NCBI GenBank assembly: GCA_963728365.1
Contig: CAVSJI010000001.1
Location: 2,212,463-2,276,462 of the forward strand
Source: VRUE01 sp963728365
GTDB lineage: Bacteria > Actinomycetota > Thermoleophilia > Solirubrobacterales > 70-9
Direction of reading: 5' to 3'
DNA: 64,000 bases
Shown: piece by piece, positions 43,050 through 51,700 of the stretch
Layout of the letters: the number at the start of each line of letters is the position of its first letter
How positions within the stretch are numbered: the stretch's first letter is position 1
Program-made: the position numbers and the translations under genes
Notes under the pieces: generated by a model
Databases searched by the model: none
Seen by the model: the letters and a program-made list of their open reading frames with translations, nothing else
Told to the model about the DNA's origin: nothing

Positions 43050-43619
43050 CTGTTCCCGCTCAACCTCCCCAACGCGCTGACCCTGTTGCGGATCCTCGCG
43101 GTGCCGGTGGTGGTCGTCGCGCTGCTGGGGGAGACGCCGAACGGCGACGCGCTGGCCGCCGGGGTCTTCGCCCTCGCCGCCGCCACCGACGGCCTCGACG
43201 GCTACTTCGCCCGCTCGCGCGGCGCGGTCACCACCTTCGGCAAGCTGATGGACCCGATCGCCGACAAGCTGCTGATCGTCGCCGCGCTCGTATCGCTGGT
43301 CTCGCTGCACCGCCTCGAAGCCTGGGTGGCGATGGTGATCATCGCCCGCGAGCTGGCGGTGACGATGATGCGCGCGATCGCCGCCGAGCGCGGCGTCGTG
43401 ATCGCCGCCAGCTGGCTCGGCAAGGCGAAGACCGTCCTGCAGATCGCCGCCGTGATCGCCCTGATCGCCGCCAACCCGGCCCCCGCCTGGGTCGACGCCC
43501 TCGTCTACCTTGCGGTGGCCGTCACCCTGATCAGCGGCGCCGACTACTTCTTCGGCCTCCGCCGCCGCATCGAGGAAGAGCGCGAGGCGCGGGCGAAGTT
43601 CAAGGCGAAGCCGAGCTAG
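43050..43619 (+). CDS. pgsA: CDP-diacylglycerol-glycerol-3-phosphate 3-phosphatidyltransferase-like
   Basis: 189 aa if counted from CTG 43050. CDP-alcohol phosphotransferase signature DGYFARSRGAVTTFGKLMDP then IADK (DGxxAR...G...D...D) and four to six helices; makes phosphatidylglycerol phosphate or a related lipid. The conserved N-terminus FPLNLPNALTLLRILAVPVV starts upstream of the first ATG/GTG/TTG codon (TTG 43086): only a CTG is available in the frame after the MMPL stop, with aggaggggggc 10-14 nt before it. Non-canonical CTG initiation is therefore likely. Confidence 0.88.
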   Translation: MFPLNLPNALTLLRILAVPVVVVALLGETPNGDALAAGVFALAAATDGLDGYFARSRGAVTTFGKLMDPIADKLLIVAALVSLVSLHRLEAWVAMVIIARELAVTMMRAIAAERGVVIAASWLGKAKTVLQIAAVIALIAANPAPAWVDALVYLAVAVTLISGADYFFGLRRRIEEEREARAKFKAKPS

Positions 43620-44623
43620 GCGGCGGGCGACTCGAGCCACTCGCGCATCGTCGTGTGGCGCGCTTGGTGGTTGCCGCTGGCGAGCTCCTCGCGGAGGTCG
43701 CCGAGGGTGCCGTAGCGCTCGGCGACGACGTTGTGGCGGTGGATCGTCTCGAGGTTCTCCTGGCGGGCCATGACGAAGGCCTCGGCCGGCAGGTCGGGGT
43801 AGCCCTCGAGGACCGCGCGGACCATCTCCCGCACGCAGTCCTCGACGAAGCGCGGCTGCGCGTGTGCCTTGGCGACGACGGCGAGCTCGTCGGGGCGCTT
43901 CATCAGCTCGTAGATCTCCGAGCTCATCGAGGACTCGACCAGGCGCAGCAGCTCCGGCGCGTCGATCCAGGTCGCGCCGCCCTCGGGGCAGCCGACGTAG
44001 AGCGTGCCGATGCCGCGCTGGTTGTGAGTAGCAACGGGGACCGCGTCGATCGCCCGCTCGACCTGCTCGGCGTCGAAGCCGGCCTCGGCGAGCCGTTCGC
44101 GGCCGAGCTCGGCGACCATCTCCTGGGCGCAGGGGCAGGCGGTCATGCCCTGCGCCTGCACGCCGGTCAGCGTCCGCGTGCCGCGCTCGGAGGCCACCGC
44201 GGTCCCGAAGAGGCCGTAGATCTCCTGGGTCGGGTGGCCGGTGGCCGGCGTCCGCACGGTCTCCGGGTAGCGCGCCTCGACCGCTACCTCGGCTCGCAGG
44301 CCCTGCTGGCGTTCGCGCACCCGCTCGGCGATGTGCGCGGCGAGCACCTCGGCGCGGAAGGCCTCGCCAAGCACGACCTCGTCGATCGCCTCGCCGACGA
44401 TCTCCTCGAAGCGCGACATGTGGACCCCGGCCTGGCGCGGCTCGAGGTCGACGAAGCACTCGAAGCCCGCGTGGTAGAGGTTCTCGGCGCCGTCGGCCTT
44501 GACCCGGATCACCTTCTCGACGCCGGTGACGCCGACCCGCGAGAGGCTGACCTGGGTCGCGGGCACGCCGGCCTGCACGTCGGGGGCCGAGCGGGACGGG
44601 CTGATCGTCGAGTGGTTCGCCAT
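43616..44623 (-). CDS. folE2: GTP cyclohydrolase FolE2
   Basis: 335 aa. Converts GTP to dihydroneopterin triphosphate for folate; the FolE2 (COG1469/MptA-like) form is independent of zinc. Signatures: MSRFEEIVGEAIDEVV, GMTACPCAQEMV with the catalytic Cys, ATHNQRGIG, and the C-terminal HRHNVVAERYG. taacct (complement of 44633-44638) 9 nt before the ATG implies a leaderless mRNA. Convergent with pgsA, stops overlapping at CTAG. Confidence 0.95.
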   Translation of the reverse strand: MANHSTISPSRSAPDVQAGVPATQVSLSRVGVTGVEKVIRVKADGAENLYHAGFECFVDLEPRQAGVHMSRFEEIVGEAIDEVVLGEAFRAEVLAAHIAERVRERQQGLRAEVAVEARYPETVRTPATGHPTQEIYGLFGTAVASERGTRTLTGVQAQGMTACPCAQEMVAELGRERLAEAGFDAEQVERAIDAVPVATHNQRGIGTLYVGCPEGGATWIDAPELLRLVESSMSSEIYELMKRPDELAVVAKAHAQPRFVEDCVREMVRAVLEGYPDLPAEAFVMARQENLETIHRHNVVAERYGTLGDLREELASGNHQARHTTMREWLESPAA

Positions 44624-44632
44624 ATGAGAGGA

Positions 44633-44653
44633 AGGTTAACTTCTGCCTATACT
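44633..44653. promoter_or_regulatory. Divergent promoter region of folE2 and the sigma factor gene
   Basis: Minus strand taacct (complement of 44633-44638) is 9 nt from the folE2 ATG. Plus strand tatact (44648-44653) is 17 nt from the sigma factor TTG, giving it a short leader with a ggag. The 47-bp gap has no room for other elements. Confidence 0.5.
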
Positions 44654-44670
44654 TCGCCCCGGCCGGAGCG

Positions 44671-45855
44671 TTGGGGTCGGCCGCCCCGCCAGGGGGAGAG
44701 GGTTGCACCGGAGGCTGTGAGATCGAACCGTTGGAGACGGTCCCCGAGGGGCTGGATCGGGATTCGGATGGTCAGGCGTTCGCGGAGCCGGAGGAGCTGC
44801 GCGGGCTGATCGCGCTGGGCCGCGAGCGCGGCTACCTCACCTTCGAGCAGATCGCCTCGACCCTCGAGGAGGTCGAGGTCACCAAGGAGCAGATCGCCGG
44901 CCTGCACGCCCACCTCGTCGACCAGGGCGTCGAAGTGCTCGCCGAGGAGGGCGTCGAGGCCTACAAGGAACAGCGCGCCGGGCAGACCAACGGCGCCGCC
45001 AAGAAGGACGAGCTCGACCTGACGGTCGAGCCGAGCCTCGACTCGCTGCGCCTCTACCTGCGCGCGATCGGCCAGGTCGACCTGCTGACCGCCGCCCAGG
45101 AGGTCGAACTGGCAAAGCGGATCGAGCGCGGCGACATGCTCGCCAAGCGCCAGATGGTCGAGGCCAACCTGCGCCTCGTGGTCTCGATCTCCAAGGGGTA
45201 CCTGGGGCGCGGCCTCAACTTCCTCGACCTGATCCAGGAGGGCTCGCTGGGGCTGATCCGCGCCGTCGAGAAGTTCGATTACCGGCGCGGCTACAAGTTC
45301 TCCACCTACGCGACCTGGTGGATCCGCCAGGCGGTGACCCGGTCGATCGCCGACAAGGCGCGCACGATCCGCATCCCCGTCCACATGGTCGAGAAGCTCA
45401 ACCGGGTGACGCACGTCGAGCGCCAGCTGGTCCAGGCGCTGGGCCGCGAGCCCGAGCCGGAGGAGATCGCCGACGAGCTGCGCTGGCCGCTCGAAGAAGT
45501 CCGCGAAATCCTCCGCGTCGCCCAGCTGCCGGTCTCGCTCGAGAAGCCGGTCGGCGACGAAGACGAATCTTCGCTCGGCGACTTCGTCCCCGACGAAGAG
45601 ATCGCCGAGCCCTTCGAGGAGGCGAACGAGCACCTGCAGCGCGAGGGGGTGCGCCGGGCGCTCGAGTCCCTGCCCGAACGCGAGCGCCAGGTGATCGAGC
45701 TGCGCTACGGGCTCGCCGGATACGAGCCGCTGACCCTCGAGGAAGTCGGCCGCACCTTCGGCGTCACCCGCGAGCGGGTGCGCCAGATCGAGACCAACAC
45801 GCTGAAGAAGCTGCGCGCCCTGCCCGAGGCGCAGATGCTGCGCGACGCCGGCTAA
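44671..45855 (+). CDS. RNA polymerase sigma factor, RpoD/SigA type
   Basis: 394 aa. Region 1.1-like segment (about 40-95), region 1.2 LDSLRLYLRAIGQVDLLT (about 122-140), region 2 NLRLVVSISKGYLGRGLNFLDLIQEG and FDYRRGYKFSTYATWWIRQA (-10 melting and recognition), region 3, and region 4 helix-turn-helix TLEEVGRTFGVTRERVRQIE. Full length and intact regions suggest the primary sigma factor or a close paralog. TTG 44671 is the best start near the tatact -10; TTG 44731 is an alternative. Its stop overlaps the convergent nitroreductase stop (CTAA). Confidence 0.93.
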   Translation: MGSAAPPGGEGCTGGCEIEPLETVPEGLDRDSDGQAFAEPEELRGLIALGRERGYLTFEQIASTLEEVEVTKEQIAGLHAHLVDQGVEVLAEEGVEAYKEQRAGQTNGAAKKDELDLTVEPSLDSLRLYLRAIGQVDLLTAAQEVELAKRIERGDMLAKRQMVEANLRLVVSISKGYLGRGLNFLDLIQEGSLGLIRAVEKFDYRRGYKFSTYATWWIRQAVTRSIADKARTIRIPVHMVEKLNRVTHVERQLVQALGREPEPEEIADELRWPLEEVREILRVAQLPVSLEKPVGDEDESSLGDFVPDEEIAEPFEEANEHLQREGVRRALESLPERERQVIELRYGLAGYEPLTLEEVGRTFGVTRERVRQIETNTLKKLRALPEAQMLRDAG

Positions 45856-46310
45856 CGCGGCTCGAGCACGATCACCAGGGCCTTGCGGTCGAGCTTCTCC
45901 TGGTAGTCGTCGAAGCCCGAGTACTGCTCGTTGTGCGCTCGCCAGAGCCGCTCGCGCTCCTCGCCCTCGGCGATCCGCGCCCGCACCGGGTAGCGCCGCC
46001 GCCCGCGCTCGACCTCGGCCTCCGGGTTCGCCTTCAGGTTGAGCGACCAGGCCGGGACCTTGGCGTTGCCGGCGTTGGTGTTGATCACGACGACGTTCTC
46101 GCCGTCGGCCAGGTAGACGACCGGCGCGGTGCGCTGTTGGCCCGACCTGCGCCCGGTGGTGGTCAGCAGCAGGACCGGCGCGCGCCCCACCTTGCCGCCG
46201 ACGCGTCCGCTGCTGAGCCGGTAGAGCGGCACGTTGAGCTTGCCGGCCCAGCGCAGGCCGGTGGCGCCAAGCGAGTTGGAGAAGCGGGCGAGGGTATGGT
46301 CGCTCGGCAC
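45852..46310 (-). CDS. Deazaflavin (F420)-dependent nitroreductase family protein
   Basis: 152 aa. GRVGGKVGRAPVLLLTTTGRRSGQQRTAPVVYLADGENVVVI then NTNAGNAKVPAWSLNLKANPEAEVE is the Ddn/FGD-like split-barrel signature (GR.SG..R..PL.Y...G......AS.GG....P.W..NL..NP). These use coenzyme F420, so its presence implies F420 in this organism. Substrate unknown. GTG 46310 faces the SnoaL-like gene 20 bp away; tacctt (complement of 46318-46323) lies 7 nt before it. Confidence 0.9.
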   Translation of the reverse strand: MPSDHTLARFSNSLGATGLRWAGKLNVPLYRLSSGRVGGKVGRAPVLLLTTTGRRSGQQRTAPVVYLADGENVVVINTNAGNAKVPAWSLNLKANPEAEVERGRRRYPVRARIAEGEERERLWRAHNEQYSGFDDYQEKLDRKALVIVLEPR

Positions 46311-46316
46311 GGGGCG

Positions 46317-46323
46317 TAAGGTA
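46317..46323. promoter_or_regulatory. Bidirectional -10 element
   Basis: taaggta reads TAAGGT on the plus strand (8 nt before ATG 46331) and TACCTT on the minus strand (7 nt before GTG 46310). One seven-base site thus supplies a -10 for both divergent genes, whose start codons are only 20 bp apart; both mRNAs would be leaderless. Confidence 0.6.
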
Positions 46324-46330
46324 CACGGCG

Positions 46331-46729
46331 ATGGCAGAGCCGCACCCGTTCCGTCGCGCCGCCGAAGCCAAGGACGTCGAGCTGATGACCGAGACGCTGC
46401 GCTCCGACGTCGAGCTGCACAGCCCGGTCCTCTTCCGCGGCTTCGAGGGCCGCGACGCCGTCGCCGCGATCCTCACCCACGTCGCCGCCACCCTCGAGGA
46501 CCTCACCTACGTCGACGAGCTGCACGAAGGCGACAGCGTCGCGCTGCGCTTCACCGCCCGCGTCGGCGACCGCGAGCTGGAGGGCATCGACTTCCTCGAG
46601 CTCGACGACGAGGGCCGCGTCGCCGTGCTCACCGTCTTCATGCGCCCGCTCTCCGCGCTGAACGCCTTCAACGAGCAGATGATGGCCCGGCTGGGCATCG
46701 AGTCGGGCCAGCCCGCCGCTTCCAACTAG
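46331..46729 (+). CDS. SnoaL-like/NTF2-fold protein
   Basis: 132 aa. PHPFRRAAEAKDVELMTETL, VELHSPVLFRGFEGRDAVAAIL and a C-terminal LDDEGRVAVLTVFMRPL fit the SnoaL/NTF2 cone-shaped fold common in small isomerases, hydratases or ligand binders. No catalytic residues can be assigned with confidence. Divergent from the F420-type nitroreductase with a shared promoter element, so they may act together. tRNA-Tyr begins 16 bp after its stop. Confidence 0.82.
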   Translation: MAEPHPFRRAAEAKDVELMTETLRSDVELHSPVLFRGFEGRDAVAAILTHVAATLEDLTYVDELHEGDSVALRFTARVGDRELEGIDFLELDDEGRVAVLTVFMRPLSALNAFNEQMMARLGIESGQPAASN

Positions 46730-46745
46730 AATCGCCGGCACAGCT

Positions 46746-46827
46746 GGGGGAGTGCCCGAGTGGTTAAAGGGGACTGGCTGTAAACCAGTTGGCTATGCCT
46801 ACACAGGTTCGAATCCTGTCTCCCCCA
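46746..46827 (+). tRNA. tRNA-Tyr (anticodon GTA)
   Basis: Acceptor gggggag / ctccccc, anticodon arm actgg-ctgtaaa-ccagt with anticodon GTA, long variable arm (class II), T arm acagg-ttcgaat-cctgt, discriminator A at 46827; CCA not encoded. 82 nt. The next gene starts 1 nt after its 3' end. Confidence 0.95.
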
Positions 46828-46828
46828 T

Positions 46829-47545
46829 ATGGAGAGCCTCGATGGCCGTGTGATCGCAATCGCCGGGGTTGCCGGCGGGCTCGGGCCGGTGGTTGCGGAG
46901 CGGTTGGGGGCGGCGGGGGCAGCGATCGCCGGTGCTGACGTCTCCGCCGAGCGAGCCGAGGAGGTCGGCGCGGGGCTTGGGCTGCCCGCCGAGCGTTGGG
47001 ACGGGCGGGCGGTCGACCTGCTCGACGAGGAGGCGACGCGCGCCTGGTGCGCGGCGCTGGCCGAGCGCTTCGGGCGGGTCGACGCGCTGCTGCACCTGGT
47101 CGGCGGCTGGCGTGGGGGAGAGCCGCTGGCGAGCGCGCCGCTCGCCGACTGGGACCTGCTCCACGACCTGCTGGTCCGCACCGTCCAGCACACGACGCGT
47201 GCCTTCCACGACGCGCTGCTCGCCTCGGGCCGCGGCCGCTTCTTGCTCGTCTCCTCCAAGCAGGCCCAGGCGCCCACGAACGCCAACGCCGCCTACGCCG
47301 CCGCCAAGGCCGCCGCGGAGGCCTGGACGCTGGCCCTCGCCGACGGCTTCGAAGGCGCCCCGGCCAGCGCCAACGTGATCGTCGTCGACGCGATCCTCAC
47401 GCCGCGCATGCGCGAGGAGAGCCCAGAAGAGGACTTCCCAACCTTCACCCCCGCCGAGCACATCGCCGAGGCGATTGCCTTCCTCTGCTCCGACGCGGCC
47501 GAGAAGATGAACGGCCAGCGGTTCCGGCTCACTACGGGCCGCTGA
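46829..47545 (+). CDS. Short-chain dehydrogenase/reductase
   Basis: 238 aa. Rossmann fold: GRVIAIAGVAGGLGPVVAERL (6-26) for the cofactor (GVAGGLG variant of TGxxxGxG), HLVGGWRGGE, catalytic Ser in LLVSSKQAQA and YAAAKAAAEAW (YxxxK). Substrate unknown. ATG 46829 begins 1 nt after the last base of tRNA-Tyr, so its mRNA is probably released by tRNA 3' processing as a leaderless message; no promoter or ribosome site fits in between. Confidence 0.9.
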   Translation: MESLDGRVIAIAGVAGGLGPVVAERLGAAGAAIAGADVSAERAEEVGAGLGLPAERWDGRAVDLLDEEATRAWCAALAERFGRVDALLHLVGGWRGGEPLASAPLADWDLLHDLLVRTVQHTTRAFHDALLASGRGRFLLVSSKQAQAPTNANAAYAAAKAAAEAWTLALADGFEGAPASANVIVVDAILTPRMREESPEEDFPTFTPAEHIAEAIAFLCSDAAEKMNGQRFRLTTGR

Positions 47546-47720
47546 GATCGCCGACCGCTACGCCGATATCGGCCTCGGTCTCACCGACGCCTCGCTCGTC
47601 GCCCTCGCCGGCCACCTGGAGACGATCCGCATCGCCACTCTTGACGAGCGCCACTTCGGGGCGGTCGAGCCGCTGTTCGGCGGCGCCACATTCCGGCTGT
47701 TTCCCGCCGACGCACAGTGA
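47544..47720 (+). pseudogene. VapC/PIN toxin C-terminal remnant
   Basis: The frame ending at TGA 47718-47720 reads IADRYADIGLGLTDASLVAL, then AGHLETIRIATLDERHFGAV and a short end: the C-terminal half of a VapC-type PIN domain (TDASLVALA and IATLDERHF motifs). No start codon or N-terminal half is present; the frame runs back into the SDR gene. It is best read as the relic of a toxin gene truncated by rearrangement. Confidence 0.6.
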
Positions 47721-47739
47721 AACGCCGGCGATTCCCGCC

Positions 47740-47745
47740 TACGAT
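47740..47745 (+). promoter_or_regulatory. -10 element of the MerR gene
   Basis: tacgat ends 6 nt before ATG 47752, the short end of the leaderless spacing seen here. Confidence 0.4.
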
Positions 47746-47751
47746 GCGGGG

Positions 47752-48528
47752 ATGAGCAAGGGCGCCGACGGCGAGATGACGATCGACGAGCTGGCCGAGC
47801 GGACCGGGATGACGGTGCGCAACATCCGGGCGCACCAGACCCGCGGCGTGCTGCCGCCGCCGACTGTGCGCGGGCGCACCGGCTTCTACAGCGAGGAGCA
47901 CGTGGCCCGGATCGAGCTGACCCGCGAGCTGCAGAAGGAGGGCCTCAACCTCGAGGCGATCCGCCGCATGCTGCAGGGGGCGGACGGCGCGGCGACCGAG
48001 ATCGTCGACCTGACCCGCACCCTGCGCGCCCCCTTCGAAGAGGAGGCCGGGGAGATCGTCGACGTCGCCGAGCTGGCCGAGCACTGGCGCGAGGCGGTCG
48101 AGGAGGGGCGCGGCGCGGAGCTGCTCGCGCGCGGCGAAAGGCTCGGCGTGCTGCGCTCCCTGCCCGACGGCAAGGTCGAGGTGATCAGCCCGCGGATGCT
48201 CAACGCCGCGATCGCCCTCGCCGAGCTCGGCTTCGGCCCGGACGCCGTCTTTGCGGTGGCCGAGAAACTGCGCGGCATGGCCGATGAGATCGCCGCGATG
48301 TTCACCGAGCTCTTCGTCGAGGAGGTCTGGAAGCCCTTCGACCGTGCCGGTCGCCCGGAGGGCGAGTGGCCGAAGGTCCGCCGGGTACTCGACCGCACCC
48401 GGCCGCTGGGTGCCGACGTGCTGATGGGCGTCTTCCAGATCGCGATGGCCGAGGCCACCGAGGACGCCACCCAGCGCACGATCCGCGACGTCGCCCGCCG
48501 CGAGGGCGAAGCGGACTACGCCGGATAA
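47752..48528 (+). CDS. MerR-family transcriptional regulator
   Basis: 258 aa. MTIDELAERTGMTVRNIRAH (9-28) then QTRGVLPPPTVRGRTGFYSEEHVARIELTRELQKEGLNLEAIRRML is the MerR winged helix and coupling helix. The C-terminal part (about 85-250) is helical, without obvious metal-binding cysteines, so its signal is probably organic or protein. It precedes the large exported-protein operon and could regulate it, though the 250-bp gap holds an independent promoter. Confidence 0.9.
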   Translation: MSKGADGEMTIDELAERTGMTVRNIRAHQTRGVLPPPTVRGRTGFYSEEHVARIELTRELQKEGLNLEAIRRMLQGADGAATEIVDLTRTLRAPFEEEAGEIVDVAELAEHWREAVEEGRGAELLARGERLGVLRSLPDGKVEVISPRMLNAAIALAELGFGPDAVFAVAEKLRGMADEIAAMFTELFVEEVWKPFDRAGRPEGEWPKVRRVLDRTRPLGADVLMGVFQIAMAEATEDATQRTIRDVARREGEADYAG

Positions 48529-48618
48529 CGCCCCGGTACCCAATCCGATTTTCCCGATGCCAGCGCGGCATTCCTGCCCGCAGGCGACACCGCCCTACTT
48601 GAAAACACCAACTTTTTC

Positions 48619-48648
48619 TTGACATCGAAATAACGCCTCGTCTACTCT
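48619..48648 (+). promoter_or_regulatory. Strong promoter of the exported-protein operon
   Basis: Consensus -35 ttgaca (48619-48624), 18-nt spacer, -10 tactct (48643-48648). This is the best housekeeping-type promoter in the window and the only one with a perfect -35. Transcription should begin near 48655, leaving a leader of about 125 nt. Confidence 0.7.
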
Positions 48649-48655
48649 CAGTCGC

Positions 48656-48780
48656 GATTCATGTACGGATTAGTTCAGCGCCCGTAGGGACGGGCCAGAG
48701 CGCAACAGGGAAACCGAGCCCACGGGGGCCGCCAAGGGAAGCGGCCGGTAGAGGGGCTCACGGGACAAGGAGAGAGCTAC
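48656..48780 (+). ncRNA. Structured 5' leader of the exported-protein operon (possible cis-regulatory RNA)
   Basis: About 125 nt with stable, nested pairing: cccgt-aggg-acggg (48681-48694); gagccc (48716-48721) with gggctc (48754-48759) enclosing ggccgc-caagggaa-gcggcc (48727-48746). It ends in aaggagag 6 nt before GTG 48781. The purine-rich unpaired segments look like a ligand-binding RNA, but I could not match it to a known riboswitch class (checked against memory of c-di-GMP, c-di-AMP, cobalamin, SAM). Confidence 0.4.
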
Positions 48781-51700
48781 GTGAAGAGCCACGCGAAGGC
48801 ATCGTCCGCGGGATCGACCGAGGGCCGGGGCGCAAGCCGCGGCCCGATCGTCCGTGAGGCCGACGCCACCCGTGGCTCCTTCGGCGATTCCGACGGGAGT
48901 GGTGCGCCCTCACGCCGCCGCGCCCGCATCGCCCTCTCGCTCTTCGCCGCCCTGCTCGCCCTGGCGATCCTCGCCGCCTCGGCCATCGCCTCCAAGGACC
49001 TCACCACCTACATCGGCGGCATAAGCGGCTCGGGCGCCAAGGGCGGGGAATTCAACAACCCGCGCGACGTCGCCGTCAACGAAAGCGGCGCCGGCCCCGC
49101 CAACCCCGGCGACACCTACGTCGCCGACGAAGCCAACAACCGGATCGAGCGCTTCAGCTCCACAGGCGCCTTCATCAGCGCCTGGGGCGCCAACGCCACC
49201 CACCGCGACGAGGTCCAGAAGCTGGTCCTCAACGCCAGCTCGGGCAGCTTCACGCTCAGCTTCGAAGGCGACGCCACCACCCCGCTCTCCTACAACGCCT
49301 CCTCCTCGACCGTTGACAACGCCCTCGACGTGCTCCCCGGGATCGGCGGCGACGCGAACGTCAACGTCAGCTCCAGCGGCGCCCAGACCTACACGATCAC
49401 CTTCACCGGCGCGCTCACCGGCACCAACGTCGGCCAGCTCACCGCAGATGCGAGCGAACTGGAAGGCACCGCCGAAGTCACCACCACCGAGAACGGCTCG
49501 GGCGGCGGCGGCAGCGACTACGAGATCTGCACCGTGGCCGGAAAGTGCGGCCAGGCGCTCGCCTCTGGCGGCAACACCACAGCGGCAGGCAACGGAACCC
49601 TGAGCGCCCCCCAGTCGGTGGCCGTGGACGCGGACACCGGCAACGTCTACGTCTCAGACCGCGGCAATCGCAGGATCGACGAGTACGACGGCGCAGGCGC
49701 CTTCATCCGCTCCTTCGGCTTCGACACAGCCGAATCGGGACCGGGCAACACCGGCACCGCCTATGAGGTCTGCAACCAGGCCGAAGCCGACGTCTGCAAG
49801 GCGGGAGTCGCCGGCTCGGGCGCCGGTCAGTACGGCTCGGGCTCGGCCCAGGGCTTCGGCGTCGCGGTGAGTCCCGCCGACGGCAGCGCATCGACGGGTA
49901 GCGTGTTCCTCGCCGACACCGCCAACCAGCGCATCCAACAGTTCGACCTCGAAGGCAACTTTGTCTCGATGGTCGGCGGCGGCGTCATCGACGGCGGCGC
50001 CACCGGCACCGGCACGGTCACCGCGGCCTCCTCCTCGGTCACCTCGGTCCTCACCACCTCCCGCGCCTTCGCCGTCGGCCAGACGATCGAAGGCACGGGG
50101 ATCGAACCGAACACGAAGATCATCGCGCTGGGAGCCGGCACGATCACCCTCTCCCAGCCCGCCAACGGCTCGGCGACGGGCGCGGGGACGGCGCTCACCG
50201 CTCCCACCCCGCCCGGGAACGTCTCCAACGACGAGGTGCAGGAACTCGCCGTCTCCCCGAAGACGACGCAAAACAACTTCAAGCTGACCTTCTCCACTCC
50301 CAACCCCTCCAACTCCAGCCAGAGCACCGCCAACATCCCCTATAACGCCAGCGCCGCGCAGGTCCAGTCGGCGCTCGCTGCGCTCGCCAACGTCGGCGCC
50401 GGCAACGTCTCGGTCGCCCTCGCCCCGGGCGGCAACCCCGGCGGCGAAGCCGAAATACCGGGCGGTCCGTGGCTGGTCACCTTCACCGGCAAATACGCCG
50501 ACACCGACGTCAACACGCTGGTGCGCGGCAACGGCTCACCCAACATCAATTTCGCCACCGGATTCACAATCTCCACCCCGGTCGAGGGCGCCTCGGCCGC
50601 CGAGACCTGCGCCGCCGCGATCAGCGACGTCTGCCGCGCCGGCGCAGGCGGGGCGAGCGCTGGCCCCGGGCAGTTCGGCCCAAGCCAGCCGACCAGCATC
50701 GCCGTGGACTCGCGCGGGATCCTCTACGCCTCTTCCTCCAACAACAACGGCGATGTCCAGCGCTATGACACAGAAGACGCCGACGGCGAAGGAGTCGGCT
50801 TCCTCGAACCGATCCTGCCTCCCAACGACGAGGTTCAAAAGGTCAGCTTCTCGGGCTTCGCCACCGGCGACAGGTTCCAGCTCACCTGCCCGGACGGCAC
50901 CCCGACCGCCGAACTCGCCTACGCCACCGGCACAGCAGTCGTTGTGGGGGGGTCCGTCGAAGTCGGCGCGCAGATCCTTCAGAACGGCCTCGAAGAAGCC
51001 TGCGGGACGGGCGACGTCTCGGCTTCGGGCAACCCACCCGGCACGACGGTCACGTTCGAAGGCGCCCTCGGCGGCTCAAACCAGGCGCAGATGACCTGCA
51101 CCAAGCTCACCGGCGCCGGCTTCTGCTCGGTCTCGACCCTTACCGACGGCAACGAAGGCCCGCTGCTGCGCGGCCAAGCCTCGAGCGCCACCGCCGGGCT
51201 CGCGGTCGACCCCGCCGAAGACGTCCTCTACGTCCTGCGCGACCCCAGCTCGGGCAACACGGTCGTGCAGCAGTTCGGCCCCGCCAACGAACCGGGTCTC
51301 AGCGCGGCGCCAACCGAAGCCGACGACACCCACGGCGCAGAAGCCGGTTTCAGCACCGTTCGCGGCCTCGGCCTGAACGGCGCCGACGGCAAGCTCTACG
51401 TCTCTGCCACCAACAACGTCGGCGGCCTCGGCTCCGCCCACCGCGTCTACGTGCTCGGCGAGGGCTCTTCGCTGGCGAGCCCGAGTGCGGAAATGAACTT
51501 CGTCGCGGCAGCTACAACGACTGCTCGCAGCGCCGCCTTCACAGGCTCGGTCAACCCCAACGGCGGCGTGGTCGACTGTCGCTTTCAGTACTCGACTGAC
51601 GAATCGCACTGGACCGACGTGGGCAGCGCCAAGGGAACGGGCCAGCTGCACGGGAAGGTTGGTATCGCCGGCCCCGAAGCATTTGTCATCACCTCGGTGA

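Noticed and set aside
41418..44708. 1096-codon minus-strand open frame across the MMPL gene, pgsA and folE2
   Set aside because: Antisense shadow of the MMPL gene continuing into an alternative frame of folE2; no family motifs and typical Asp/Arg/Gly antisense composition.
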